From Thalassovita gelatinovora (GTDB taxonomy: Bacteria > Pseudomonadota > Alphaproteobacteria > Rhodobacterales > Rhodobacteraceae), in NCBI RefSeq assembly GCF_001458355.1, contig NZ_CYSA01000015.1, positions 501,001 to 565,000 on the forward strand: a stretch of 64,000 nucleotides of DNA. The letters are read 5' to 3'. This document shows, in pieces, positions 9,077 to 17,471 of this stretch. How positions within the stretch are numbered: position 1 is the first letter of the stretch; each line of letters starts with the position of its first letter. Both the position numbers and the translations under genes were made by a program. The notes beneath the pieces were generated by a model, which saw only the letters and a list, made by a program, of their open reading frames with translations, had not been told where the DNA came from and made no database searches.

Positions 9077-9871
9077 ATGTTCAGGCAGGATAAACCGGAT
9101 TTCATTGAGACCGGTCAGGGTCCAAAGGTTATCCTTTTCCATTCAAGTGCCTCTGGTGCAAGACAATGGCGCAGTTTGATGGATACGCTTGCGGATAGGT
9201 ACCACTTGATAGCTATCAATCTGTTTGGTTACGGAAAAACAGCGCCTTGGAACAAAGATCGCCCGCAAACCTTGGAAGATCAAGCCGAATTGATCGCCCC
9301 GTTTCTAGCTAAAGGTGACGAAAGAGTTTCCATCGTCGGTCACTCCTTTGGCGGCAGCGTTGCGATGAAAGCTGCAGCATTGTTTAAAAAACAAGTTGGC
9401 AGCCTTGTATTGATTGAACCAATCCCTTTCTATTTGCTTAAGAAACACGCACGATCCGAAGCTTATCAAGAGGCTCTCGACCTAAGGGAAGCGGTCCGGG
9501 TAAATGGACGGGCCGGATCATGGGATGCCGCTGCCAAAGTGTTTGCAAATTATTGGACGGGAGCAGGTAGCTGGGAAGCGATGACTGACGACAGGAAATC
9601 CAGGTTTTCTGAGTCCTTGCAACCGAATTTCCACGAATGGGATGCAGTGATGAACGAAACGACATCCTTATCCGATTGGCGCGACAGCCTGCCGAATGAA
9701 ACGACTGTTATCTCTGCGGCGGACACGGTTCGATCTATCCGTGAAATTTGTGGGCTGATGAAAGAAAACGTTCCCAGTTGGACCTATGAAAAAATAGAGC
9801 GCGGTGGACACATGGCGGTGCTCACCAAGTCTGCTTTGATCAACCCTTTAGTAGAAAAAGCACTCGCATAG
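9077..9871 (+). CDS. Alpha/beta hydrolase
   Basis: A 264-residue alpha/beta-hydrolase-fold protein. The start at 9077 is fixed by a strong GGGAGG site 6 bases upstream. Visible residues are the oxyanion segment FHSSASG (21-27), the nucleophile elbow GHSFGGS with Ser90, and the catalytic His245 in ERGGHMAVL near the end. The acidic residue is likely in the segment ISAADTVRSIRE. Codon use is more AT-rich than in its neighbours (many AAA, TTT and GAA codons), hinting at recent acquisition. It is a lone gene closed by a strong hairpin. The substrate cannot be told. Confidence 0.85.
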   Translation: MFRQDKPDFIETGQGPKVILFHSSASGARQWRSLMDTLADRYHLIAINLFGYGKTAPWNKDRPQTLEDQAELIAPFLAKGDERVSIVGHSFGGSVAMKAAALFKKQVGSLVLIEPIPFYLLKKHARSEAYQEALDLREAVRVNGRAGSWDAAAKVFANYWTGAGSWEAMTDDRKSRFSESLQPNFHEWDAVMNETTSLSDWRDSLPNETTVISAADTVRSIREICGLMKENVPSWTYEKIERGGHMAVLTKSALINPLVEKALA

Positions 9872-9916
9872 CCTATAGCTATGGACGCAGAACGGACATT
9901 CCCTTTGCGGAGACCT

Positions 9917-9946
9917 AAAAAAGGACGGCCTTTGCCGTCCTTTTTC
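9917..9946. terminator. Bidirectional intrinsic terminator
   Basis: A 12-bp perfect stem (9918-9929 with 9934-9945) closed by a 4-base loop. The A-rich 5' arm and T-rich 3' arm let it act on both strands, for the alpha/beta hydrolase and for dapD arriving from the right. Confidence 0.9.
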
Positions 9947-9969
9947 TCAACACAAGTGTTTGTACGTGA

Positions 9970-10797
9970 TCAGTCGCGCAACAGATCATTGATCCCGGTT
10001 TTCGACCGGGTCTTCGCGTCCACCCGTTTCACGATCACGGCGCAATAAAGGCTGATGCCGTTTTTCGACGGCATCGATCCCGATACAACCACCGAATAGG
10101 GCGGTACTTCGCCATACATGACTTCGCCGGTTTCGCGGTCGACGATCTTGGTCGACTGGCCGATATACACGCCCATGCCCAAGACGGACCCTTCGCGGAT
10201 GATGCAGCCTTCGACGACTTCCGACCGGGCACCGATGAAACAATTGTCTTCGATGATGGTCGGGCCGGCCTGCATCGGTTCCAACACGCCGCCAATGCCA
10301 ACGCCACCGGACAAATGCACACCCTTGCCGATCTGAGCGCAGCTGCCGACGGTGGCCCAAGTATCAACCATGGTACCTTCATCTACGTAAGCGCCCAAGT
10401 TCACGAATGACGGCATCAGAACGACGCCCGGCGCGATGAAGGCCGATTTGCGCACGACGCAGTTCGGCACCGCGCGGAATCCCGCGGTTTTCCAATGGCT
10501 TTCGTCCCAGCCTTTGAACTTGCTGTCGACCTTGTCCCACCAGCCGGACCCTTGCGGGCCGCCGGATTGAATTTCCATATCCTTCAGGCGAAACCCCAGC
10601 AGCACGGCCTTCTTGGCCCACTGGTTAACGTGCCAATCGCCATTCTCCTGACGTTCAGCAACCCGCAAAGAACCGCTGTCCAACGCATTCAGGGTGGCTT
10701 CGATCGCATCGCGGCTTTCGCCGGAGGTGGCAGGGGTGATGGTGTCGCGGGCGTCCCAGGCGGCTTCGATGGCCTGTTCCAGTTGAGCGTTCGACAT
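9970..10797 (-). CDS. dapD: Tetrahydrodipicolinate N-succinyltransferase
   Basis: A 275-residue enzyme that succinylates tetrahydrodipicolinate in the succinylase branch of lysine and diaminopimelate synthesis, one step of which is later reversed by DapE (gene at 4303-5463). The N-terminal alpha domain (about 1-100) is followed by the left-handed beta-helix of hexapeptide repeats: [45 protein letters not shown] and [22 protein letters not shown]. The length is typical. The gene stands alone, ending at the bidirectional terminator. Confidence 0.97.
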   Translation of the reverse strand: MSNAQLEQAIEAAWDARDTITPATSGESRDAIEATLNALDSGSLRVAERQENGDWHVNQWAKKAVLLGFRLKDMEIQSGGPQGSGWWDKVDSKFKGWDESHWKTAGFRAVPNCVVRKSAFIAPGVVLMPSFVNLGAYVDEGTMVDTWATVGSCAQIGKGVHLSGGVGIGGVLEPMQAGPTIIEDNCFIGARSEVVEGCIIREGSVLGMGVYIGQSTKIVDRETGEVMYGEVPPYSVVVSGSMPSKNGISLYCAVIVKRVDAKTRSKTGINDLLRD

Positions 10798-10913
10798 GAC
10801 TCGCGGTCTCCTTCGGGAATTCGGTTTGGATGTCTTTGGCCGATTTATGGGCGCGGCTCAAGGTACAATACGCCGCGCCCGGACTGTGCGGGGGCGCGTA
10901 CAACCGTGTCAAA

Positions 10914-10939
10914 TAGAAGGAGGCACCGAAGCGCCCCCT
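10914..10939 (-). terminator. Probable terminator of bioY
   Basis: Read on the minus strand, a 9-bp stem (10931-10939 with 10918-10926, two G-T wobbles) has a TTCG loop and is followed by a weak T-containing tract. It sits 39 bp past the bioY stop. Confidence 0.55.
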
Positions 10940-10977
10940 CGTCTTTGTCGTTCTATCCGACCTTTTGCCGGACCCGA

Positions 10978-11559
10978 TCAGACATTCAGATCGGTCCCGC
11001 GAAGCTTGGCCATCAGCGCCTTGGGCGCACCAAGGAACAAAATGGCGGCCAGAATGGTTTTCACCAAATCCCCGGCGATGAACGGGGTAAAGCCATAGGC
11101 AAGAAGTTTGTCGCCCGGAACCAATTGTGCCAGCCATCCCAGACCCAAAGCGTAAAGCGCGACAAGGCCCAGACCCATTGCAGGCAGGATTGCCAGCTTC
11201 GGCAAACGGTCAGCAGCAAAGCCCACGATAATGGTCATAGCCAAGAACCCGGCCAAATAGCCACCAGTTCCCCCCAGCATATAGACCAGGCCGATCCCCT
11301 TTTCCGGGGTACCCGCAAAAACCGGCAAGCCAGCAGCACCGACGGCCAGATAGGTTAGCATGGTCAAGGTGCCCATCCGCAAACCATAGCTTGCCGCAAG
11401 CAACATGATCGCGGCCACTTGCAGCGTCATCGGAACCGGCCAGAAAGGCACCTGAATCTTCGCGCTGGCGGTCAGCAGTGCAACACCGGCCAGAACACGC
11501 AGTACCTGCCCAGTCAGTTTCAACCCGACGACGGATTGGCTTTCATGCGTGGGGTTCAT
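10978..11559 (-). CDS. bioY: Biotin transporter BioY (ECF S component)
   Basis: A 193-residue membrane protein of about six helices with the BioY pattern: IQVPFWPVPMTLQ near residues 36-47, then LPVFAGT and MLGGTGGYLAGF. BioY is the biotin-binding S component of an energy-coupling-factor transporter; many Rhodobacterales carry it without bioMN, and no ATPase or T component is seen here. Two BioR-type palindromes lie upstream (11572-11581 and 11613-11622), the nearer only 13 bp from the ATG, so biotin-dependent repression by the adjacent bioR product is expected. Confidence 0.95.
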   Translation of the reverse strand: MNPTHESQSVVGLKLTGQVLRVLAGVALLTASAKIQVPFWPVPMTLQVAAIMLLAASYGLRMGTLTMLTYLAVGAAGLPVFAGTPEKGIGLVYMLGGTGGYLAGFLAMTIIVGFAADRLPKLAILPAMGLGLVALYALGLGWLAQLVPGDKLLAYGFTPFIAGDLVKTILAAILFLGAPKALMAKLRGTDLNV

Positions 11560-11571
11560 GTCTTGTCCTTT

Positions 11572-11581
11572 TTATAGATAA
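11572..11581. promoter_or_regulatory. BioR operator upstream of bioY (proximal)
   Basis: TTATAGATAA is an exact match to the alphaproteobacterial BioR palindrome TTATMKATAA. It is centred about 17 bp before the bioY start codon, where binding would block transcription or initiation. Confidence 0.88.
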
Positions 11582-11612
11582 TTTAACTTCTCAACTCGAC
11601 ATATCATCATGT

Positions 11613-11622
11613 TCATAGATAA
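11613..11622. promoter_or_regulatory. BioR operator upstream of bioY (distal, imperfect)
   Basis: TCATAGATAA matches the BioR consensus at 9 of 10 positions. It lies 41 bp (centre to centre) from the proximal site, about four helical turns, so cooperative binding on one face is possible. Confidence 0.65.
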
Positions 11623-11673
11623 TTTTGCAAGACCTAATTTGATCGTCGAAATTTTAGCACTGAAATCAGATGA

Positions 11674-12297
11674 TTAACGCTTGGTGATCCGGTCAGCGCG
11701 ACGCAGATGGCGGCGGAGTAAATCGCAGGCAGCTTCGACTTCACGTCGCCGCATAAGCATCAGAATCGCCGCGTGATCCTTATCTTCATGCTGCTGCCAG
11801 CCACTTTTCCAGCTTGACAGAAGGTGTCGGGCGCTGGCGATATGCAGATCGTCGATTGACGCCATCAGTCGCGGCATGTCGCACGGGGCCAGAATGGCGC
11901 GGTGAAAGGCCCGGTTGCGGGCCTCCCAACTGGGCAGATCCTCGGCAACATCGCAGGCCCTACGCGCCGCATCTGCATTGGAAAAATCTTCGCTGGTCAT
12001 GTGAAAACAAGCGTGCCGCAGGGCCAGTTCTTCCAAAACTAAGCGCATTTCGGTGATTTCACGTATCTCAGCCGTGTCCAACGCTGAAACCCGCATACCG
12101 CGCCGGGGCAGACTGACCGCCAGACCATGCGCCTGTAGTTTCAGCAGTGCTTCGCGCACCGGCACATGGCTGGCATCGAAATCGCGCGCAATATGATCCT
12201 GACGCAGCTTTTCACCCGGGATCAGTTCCCCCCTGATGATGCGCTGCGACAGATTTTCATAAATGCGATCTGCTGTGGTGGTGGAAGTTTCAGCCAT
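11674..12297 (-). CDS. bioR: Biotin operon repressor BioR (GntR family, FadR subfamily)
   Basis: A 207-residue GntR regulator: a winged-helix domain (about 1-75, with the recognition segment FDASHVPVREALLKLQAHGL) followed by an FCD-type all-helical ligand domain (from about 90 to the end). The assignment as BioR is based on three things seen together: adjacency to bioY, two palindromes of BioR type before bioY, and one before this gene. It probably represses bioY and itself when biotin is sufficient. No Shine-Dalgarno sequence is visible because the operator occupies that position. Generic GntR function for another ligand is much less likely. Confidence 0.9.
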   Translation of the reverse strand: MAETSTTTADRIYENLSQRIIRGELIPGEKLRQDHIARDFDASHVPVREALLKLQAHGLAVSLPRRGMRVSALDTAEIREITEMRLVLEELALRHACFHMTSEDFSNADAARRACDVAEDLPSWEARNRAFHRAILAPCDMPRLMASIDDLHIASARHLLSSWKSGWQQHEDKDHAAILMLMRRREVEAACDLLRRHLRRADRITKR

Positions 12298-12300
12298 AAA

Positions 12301-12310
12301 TTATCTATAA
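12301..12310. promoter_or_regulatory. BioR operator upstream of bioR (autoregulation)
   Basis: TTATCTATAA (same palindrome class) ends 3 bp from the bioR ATG. It lies where the ribosome site would be, so either the mRNA is leaderless or nearly so, or the operator sits inside the transcribed leader. Confidence 0.85.
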
Positions 12311-12438
12311 TTTTTCCTACACAAGTTCACAACCTGAATCTAACCCAAGTATCCGGATAGACCGGGCATTGCCGTCGCTGGCGTCAGCCTCCTTTTCGGA
12401 TTAGGACTGATACAAAGACCAAGTGAGGATTTCGATTT

Positions 12439-13284
12439 ATGAACGATGACCGCCGCAGCCCGTTCCGTGATGCCCATGCGGATGTCACAACAGCCCACGA
12501 CGTGCCCGATACGAAGCAAACGCGGGCTCCGTCCTACAAACTGGCTTTCAACGATGATGCGTTCTTGTGCCGGGATGAATTGCGCCCGGTGCGGTTGCAA
12601 CTGGAATTGCTGAAACCACAAATGCTGATGGATGAATACGGTGTAAAAAGCACGGTCGTTCTGTTCGGCGGGGCACGCATTCCCAGCCCGGAAAACAAAC
12701 ACAAGGCACAGACCGAAACCTTGGCGGATCTCAGCAAGTATTATGACGAAGCTCGGAAATTTTCCCGTCTGATGACGCTGAAGGGTCTGGAAACCGATGG
12801 CCACGAATTCATCATCTGCACCGGCGGCGGACCCGGCGTGATGGAGGCGGGCAATCAAGGTGCGTCCGAAGCGGGCGGGATTTCAATCGGGTTGAATATC
12901 GTATTGCCGCACGAACAGGCGCCGAACGAATATGTGACACCGGACCTATGTTTCAACTTCCACTATTTCGCCATTCGAAAAATGCATTTCCTGATGCGCG
13001 CCAAAGCGGTCTGCATCTTTCCCGGCGGGTTTGGAACGCTGGACGAAATGTTCGAAAGCCTGACATTGATTCAGACCGGCCGCATGGAACGGGTGCCGTT
13101 TTTGTTGTTCGGCGAAAGCTTCTGGCGCCGCATCATCAACTGGGAAGCGCTGAAAGAGGCGGGCACGATTTCACCCGACGATCTGGACCTGTTCCGCTTT
13201 GTCGAAACCGCAGAACAGGCGGTCGAGGCGATTTCAACCTGGGAATATGCCGGAACCAAGCGCGAATTCATACCGGGGCGCTAG
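12439..13284 (+). CDS. LOG family protein (TIGR00730-type, putative nucleoside 5'-monophosphate phosphoribohydrolase)
   Basis: A 281-residue protein of the lysine-decarboxylase-like/LOG family. The Rossmann-type signature GGGPGVMEAGNQGA (about 134-147) and the family hallmark PGGFGTLDEMFE (about 195-206, matching PGGxGTxxE) are both present. LOG enzymes release free base from cytokinin-type or other nucleotides; larger bacterial members may act on AMP. The gene is divergent from bioR, with a 141-bp spacer. A GAGG site lies 10 bases before the ATG. Older annotations call such proteins lysine decarboxylases, which is not supported. Confidence 0.9.
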   Translation: MNDDRRSPFRDAHADVTTAHDVPDTKQTRAPSYKLAFNDDAFLCRDELRPVRLQLELLKPQMLMDEYGVKSTVVLFGGARIPSPENKHKAQTETLADLSKYYDEARKFSRLMTLKGLETDGHEFIICTGGGPGVMEAGNQGASEAGGISIGLNIVLPHEQAPNEYVTPDLCFNFHYFAIRKMHFLMRAKAVCIFPGGFGTLDEMFESLTLIQTGRMERVPFLLFGESFWRRIINWEALKEAGTISPDDLDLFRFVETAEQAVEAISTWEYAGTKREFIPGR

Positions 13285-13329
13285 GCGCACCGGGTTTCTG
13301 GCTTGGCTGCAGCGCACCCAAATCGCGCG

Positions 13330-13545
13330 TTAGTGCAGCAGTTCGACCGGGATTTCACAAATTTCTTCCTGCGACCCGAACTTGGCCAATACATCGCCGT
13401 GGTCGGTGTTTTTGACGGCATAGCCATAGCCGACCAAGCGGTGTTTCCATTCGCGCACAGAAACCGATTTTTCACGTTCCGAGCGCAGCAAAGCCAGCAC
13501 ATCGTCATTTCCGGCGGCGGGGGAAGTCATTTCGTTGATAAACAT
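13330..13545 (-). CDS. Small conserved-type hypothetical protein
   Basis: A 71-residue soluble protein starting MFINEMTSPAAGNDDVLALLRSE. A textbook AGGAGG ribosome site 7 bases before the ATG strongly supports expression. It has no membrane segment or Cys pair. The charged helix (ALLRSEREKSVSVREWKHRLV) followed by DVLAKFGSQEEICEIPVELL suggests a small helical or mixed fold. It is a lone gene, between the convergent LOG gene and rlmN. I do not recognise a function. Confidence 0.7.
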   Translation of the reverse strand: MFINEMTSPAAGNDDVLALLRSEREKSVSVREWKHRLVGYGYAVKNTDHGDVLAKFGSQEEICEIPVELLH

Positions 13546-13712
13546 GGCAGAACCTCCTGCTAAATTAATTCCTGCAGGATTGATGCCAGTCGACTAAGGC
13601 CGAAACAGAACGGGAAAAGGGTAATTGTATGAAAATTTTACACAATCACCTTTTAATCGGACAATTGTTGCGATGCCGAATATCCAGACCCTAGTCCGCA
13701 AGGGCCAGACGT

Positions 13713-14906
13713 TCAGGACTGATCGGCAAGGCCTGCTTCGGCTGCGATCTGGGCGCGGGATTTGCGTGCCCGTTCGGTGGCAGATTTCAGCTGGCCACAG
13801 GCGGCCATGATATCTTCGCCGCGCGGTGTACGGATCGGGCTGGCATACCCCGCCTTATAAATAACGTCGGCGAATTTTTCGATCCGCTGCCAATCGCTGC
13901 GCTGATAGGGAGATCCGGGCCATTCGTTGAACGGAATAAGGTTGATCTTGGCCGGAATGCCCTGAATCAAACGGACCAATCGACGGGCGTCTTCGTCGCT
14001 GTCATTCACGCCTTTCAGCATCACATATTCAAAGGTGATGCGTTCGCTGTTCGACAGCTTGGGATAGGCCCGCAATGTGTCCAGAAGGGTTTCGATATTC
14101 CAGCGTTTGTTGATCGGTACCAGTTTGTCGCGCACCTCGTCCGTGGTGGCGTGGAACGACACCGCCAAAAGACAACCGATTTCTTCGGCGCATTTGGCAA
14201 TCTCGGGAACCACGCCCGATGTCGACAGGGTAATGCGGCGGCGCGACAGGGAAATACCTTCACCATCCATTGCGATTTTCATCGCATCGCGGACATTATC
14301 GAAATTATAAAGCGGCTCGCCCATGCCCATCAGTACGACGTTTGACAACAGGCGCGGACCCGCATCACCGGTGCCAACCCCCGGCTGCGGCCATTCATCC
14401 AGATCGTCGCGCGCCATCATGATCTGACCGACGATTTCACCCGCCGTCAGGTTGCGTACCAATTTCTGTGTGCCGGTATGACAGAAAGAGCAGGTCAGGG
14501 TGCAACCAACCTGGGAGCTGACGCATAGCGTACCGCGATCGGTTTCAGGAATATAAACCACTTCGACCTCGTGCCCGCCTGCAATGCGGACAAGATATTT
14601 CCGGGTCCCGTCGGCGCTAACCTGTTTTGACACAAGTTCGGGAATTTCGATAACGAAGTGATCCGCCAGTTGGGCGCGGTAGGCCTTGGCCAGATTGGTC
14701 ATCTCGGAAAAATCCCGCACGCCCCATTGATAGATCCATTGCCAGATCTGGTTCACCCGCATCTTGGCCTGTTTTTCCGGTGTACCGATGGCGATCAGCG
14801 CCTCGCGCAGCTTGTCGCGGGTCAAGCCGACAATGTTGACCGGTCCCTCGGGCATTTTCCGGGGGATCGTCATTACATCCTGGGTGATCGGTGCGTCAGC
14901 CGCCAT
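13713..14906 (-). CDS. rlmN: Dual-specificity 23S rRNA/tRNA adenine-C2 methyltransferase RlmN
   Basis: A radical-SAM enzyme of 397 residues from the ATG at 14906 (an in-frame GTG six bases upstream is less likely because AGGA is ideally spaced for the ATG). It methylates C2 of A2503 in 23S rRNA and A37 of some tRNAs. The 4Fe-4S motif CTLTCSFC (CxxxCxxC) is followed by GMGEPLYN, and a resolving Cys is present in [11 protein letters not shown] near the C-terminus, which distinguishes RlmN from Cfr-like paralogues only by context. The N-terminal RNA-binding domain contains [14 protein letters not shown]. It is a single gene. Confidence 0.95.
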   Translation of the reverse strand: MAADAPITQDVMTIPRKMPEGPVNIVGLTRDKLREALIAIGTPEKQAKMRVNQIWQWIYQWGVRDFSEMTNLAKAYRAQLADHFVIEIPELVSKQVSADGTRKYLVRIAGGHEVEVVYIPETDRGTLCVSSQVGCTLTCSFCHTGTQKLVRNLTAGEIVGQIMMARDDLDEWPQPGVGTGDAGPRLLSNVVLMGMGEPLYNFDNVRDAMKIAMDGEGISLSRRRITLSTSGVVPEIAKCAEEIGCLLAVSFHATTDEVRDKLVPINKRWNIETLLDTLRAYPKLSNSERITFEYVMLKGVNDSDEDARRLVRLIQGIPAKINLIPFNEWPGSPYQRSDWQRIEKFADVIYKAGYASPIRTPRGEDIMAACGQLKSATERARKSRAQIAAEAGLADQS

Positions 14907-14981
14907 TTTCACAGTCCTATTGAGGGTGAATGCGTTTCATATAGGATTCGCTGCACAATGCCAAAAGATATGTTTGACACG

Positions 14982-15006
14982 AAAAAGCGGCCCCTCAAGG
15001 GCCGCC
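14982..15006 (-). terminator. Intrinsic terminator of the IalB-family gene
   Basis: Read on the minus strand, a 7-bp GC stem (14999-15005 with 14987-14993) is followed by TTTTT. It lies 24 bp after the stop of the ialB-like gene. Confidence 0.85.
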
Positions 15007-15029
15007 ATGTCCGGTTCTGCGATCACGCG

Positions 15030-15557
15030 TTACTTGCAGCGTTTATCCGCATCTTCCACTGCGGCGGTGAACCCCAGCAATGAAAACGTATCCTTGGTGA
15101 GGGTTCCGCGCGCGGACCGGGCGGACAGGACCGCCGACTGGCCACGTTTCATTGCGGTGATGATCTTGGAATCGTCGGCAGGGGTTGCCGGCCAAGCCCA
15201 TTCGCCTTCGGTGAACAGTTCGAAACTGCTGTCATCAATCGTCAGGTTGACGTTCGATCCCGGTGCGAAAGGATAACCACCGGTAAAGGTGATCTGACCG
15301 CTGACCCCCGCCCCAGGACGGAAGAACGCCATCAACAATATGTCGCTGCGCCGCACGGCCACCACGCGTCCATCCTTGGTGTTGACCGTTTCCTTGGGCG
15401 ACGACACCGCCCAGCACTCATGCGGATTGCTTTCTTCGAAGACGCTCCAGTCGGTTTTGGCAGCAACCTGATTGTCGCTCGTTTGCTGCGCCCATGCACC
15501 CGTGGCCGCCAGTACCAAGATGGTCCCGGCCATGCCGCGAAGAAAACGTGAAAACAT
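15030..15557 (-). CDS. Invasion-associated locus B (IalB) family protein
   Basis: A 175-residue exported protein with a signal peptide (1-23, cleavage after AWA before QQ). The mature part has the IalB pattern: a Trp-containing N-terminal strand (KTDWSVFEE), a conserved Cys in HECWAVSSP and a C-terminal Cys (DKRCK) that may pair with it, and FTGGYPFAPGSNVNLTIDD. IalB was named in Bartonella for erythrocyte invasion, but homologues are common in free-living alphaproteobacteria, where the role is unknown. It is a periplasmic protein in a single-gene unit with its own terminator. Confidence 0.88.
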   Translation of the reverse strand: MFSRFLRGMAGTILVLAATGAWAQQTSDNQVAAKTDWSVFEESNPHECWAVSSPKETVNTKDGRVVAVRRSDILLMAFFRPGAGVSGQITFTGGYPFAPGSNVNLTIDDSSFELFTEGEWAWPATPADDSKIITAMKRGQSAVLSARSARGTLTKDTFSLLGFTAAVEDADKRCK

Positions 15558-15733
15558 CCGATTCAGCCTCCAGCTGTCTTTGCCTCAATCTCTGCTTGCC
15601 TTTCGCCCGCCTTGCAACGACGTTTTGTGCGAAATGCGCAATTTGTGCTCAACAATGATACATTAGCCCAAAAGCCGCCAGCAACGAAAGGGCCATTGGC
15701 GGAAAATCGCACAGAGTTGAAGTGAGGCAAAGA

Positions 15734-16735
15734 ATGACAAACCCAATCCCGATGGCAGAAATCTGGCGCGGCGAGTTTCTCGAAAACGTCCACCTGGGTC
15801 ATGCGGTGATCTGCGACGACACCGGCCAGATCGTGGAAGCCTGGGGCGATCCGGAAGCGGTGGTCCTGCCGCGGTCGTCGTCGAAGATGATCCAGGCGCT
15901 GCCGCTGGTGGAAAGCGGGGCTGCGGATAAGGCCGGACTGACCGAAGAACATCTAGCGTTGGCTTGCGCGTCGCATAATGCGGCGGCGATCCATATCGAT
16001 CGGGTGCAGGCATGGCTGGATCATATCGGCTGCACTGACGATGATTTCCGTTGCGGTCCGCAGCAGCCGCGCGATACCGAGATTCGCAACCAATTGATCC
16101 GCGCGGGGGAAGCGCCGTGTCAGATTCACAATAATTGTTCAGGCAAACATACCGGGTTTCTGACCCTGGCCCGGCATCTGGGCGCAGGCCCGGAATATGT
16201 CGATATCGACCATCCGGTGCAGCAGGCCATCCTGGAGGCGTTCGAAGACGTCGCCGACGAAACCAGTGCCGGGTTTGCGATTGACGGCTGTTCGGCCCCG
16301 AACCACGCATCCAGCCTGCACGGCATGGCGCGCGCCATGGCATTTTTTGCCGCCGCCGATGCTGGACAAGGTCAGCGGGCGGCAGCCGCACAGCGATTGC
16401 GTCAGGCGATGGTGTCCTATCCCGAACTGGTGGCCGGAGAAGGTCGGGCCTGCACCGAATTGATGCGCGCGACGCAGGGCCGTGTAGCGCTGAAAACCGG
16501 GGCGGAGGCGTTTTTCATCGCCATTGTACCGGAACGCAAACTGGGAATCGCGTTGAAGATCGTCGATGGCACCACGCGCGGGGCGGAATGCGCCATCACG
16601 GCGATCCTGGTCAAGCTTGGGTTGCTTGATCCGAAACATCCGGCGACTTTGAAACGGATGAATGCGCCGATCCGGAACTGGCGCGGGATCGAAACCGGGT
16701 CTATTCGCCCCGCCGCCGGGTTCTGCGAATCCTGA
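15734..16735 (+). CDS. L-asparaginase, Rhizobium etli AnsA (ReAV) type
   Basis: A 333-residue enzyme of the PF06089 asparaginase family, structurally unrelated to the E. coli types. Residues at near-identical positions to the ReAV active site are visible: Ser48 and Lys51 in RSSSK, Ser80 in CASHN, the zinc-type ligands Cys135 and Lys138 in NNCSGKH, and Cys186 in DGCSAPN, plus Lys254 in ALKTGAE. It hydrolyses asparagine to aspartate and ammonia in the cytoplasm. ATG 15734 has a GAGG site 6 bases upstream; an in-frame GTG four codons earlier is less likely. The residue roles are recalled from the ReAV structure and not re-derived here. Confidence 0.92.
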   Translation: MTNPIPMAEIWRGEFLENVHLGHAVICDDTGQIVEAWGDPEAVVLPRSSSKMIQALPLVESGAADKAGLTEEHLALACASHNAAAIHIDRVQAWLDHIGCTDDDFRCGPQQPRDTEIRNQLIRAGEAPCQIHNNCSGKHTGFLTLARHLGAGPEYVDIDHPVQQAILEAFEDVADETSAGFAIDGCSAPNHASSLHGMARAMAFFAAADAGQGQRAAAAQRLRQAMVSYPELVAGEGRACTELMRATQGRVALKTGAEAFFIAIVPERKLGIALKIVDGTTRGAECAITAILVKLGLLDPKHPATLKRMNAPIRNWRGIETGSIRPAAGFCES

Positions 16736-16842
16736 AAGCGGCGGCGCGTATGCGTGGCACCCGTTGCAATGTCGGGTCCACGCCGCAGGCCGTGCGTTAC
16801 GTATCTGCGCCTTCGGAGAGAGTATTCAGGCCAAGATGAAAG

Positions 16843-17325
16843 TCAAATCCGCGCGCGGAAGGCCTTCAGGACCTCGGTATAGACTTCGCGTTTGAACGGT
16901 ACGATATTGTCGACCAGTTCGTCGGGAGACAGCCAGCGCCAGCGGGAAAATTCCGGGTGTTCGGTGGCAATATCTACATCCGCGTCGCGGCCCTGAAACC
17001 GGGTAAGGAACCATTTCTGCTGCTGCCCGCGATATCGGCCCTTCCAGATTTTCGGCACCAGATCATGCGGCAGATCATAAGTCAGCCAGTTTTCGGTTTC
17101 CGCTTCGACCTTAACCAAATCGGCAGTAACGCCGGTTTCTTCCCAAAGTTCGCGCAGCGCCGCGTCGCGTGGGGTTTCGCCCTTGTCGATGCCACCTTGG
17201 GGCATCTGCCAAGCTGCCGATGGTGTATCGATTCTCTGGCCAACGAAAACTTGGCCATCACGATTGGCCAGCATGACGCCGACACAGTGACGATAGGGCA
17301 ATTGAGCGATGTCTTCGGGGGTCAT
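16843..17325 (-). CDS. rppH: RNA pyrophosphohydrolase
   Basis: A 160-residue NUDIX hydrolase of the RppH/NudH/IalA type. It removes pyrophosphate from the 5' end of mRNA to start decay, or cleaves dinucleoside polyphosphates. The NUDIX box spans residues 44-66 ([20 protein letters not shown] then TGV). The N-terminal [21 protein letters not shown] and the substrate-loop AWQMPQGG are typical. It follows ctpA in the same direction, as is common in Rhodobacterales, but a strong terminator separates them. Confidence 0.93.
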   Translation of the reverse strand: MTPEDIAQLPYRHCVGVMLANRDGQVFVGQRIDTPSAAWQMPQGGIDKGETPRDAALRELWEETGVTADLVKVEAETENWLTYDLPHDLVPKIWKGRYRGQQQKWFLTRFQGRDADVDIATEHPEFSRWRWLSPDELVDNIVPFKREVYTEVLKAFRARI

Positions 17326-17401
17326 TACAGAAGCCTTGATACTTGCATTTTCGGCGCGATATTACCCTGCTTCGTAGCACTGGGAAAGGCCGCCGCCGGG
17401 A

Positions 17402-17436
17402 AATAAAAACGCCCCCGCAAGGGATTTGCGGAGGCG
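17402..17436 (-). terminator. Intrinsic terminator after ctpA
   Basis: On the minus strand, an 11-bp stem (17426-17436 with 17410-17420, one G-T pair) has a 5-base loop, followed by TTTTTATTT. It ends the rsfS-rlmH-gpmI-envC-ctpA transcript. Confidence 0.88.
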
Positions 17437-17471
17437 GTTCGCAGTCGCAGTCGCAGTAAACGCACCGGCGA

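Noticed and set aside
11560-11673. Riboswitch upstream of bioY
   Set aside because: The spacer is AT-rich without a stable fold, and BioR palindromes account for the regulation.
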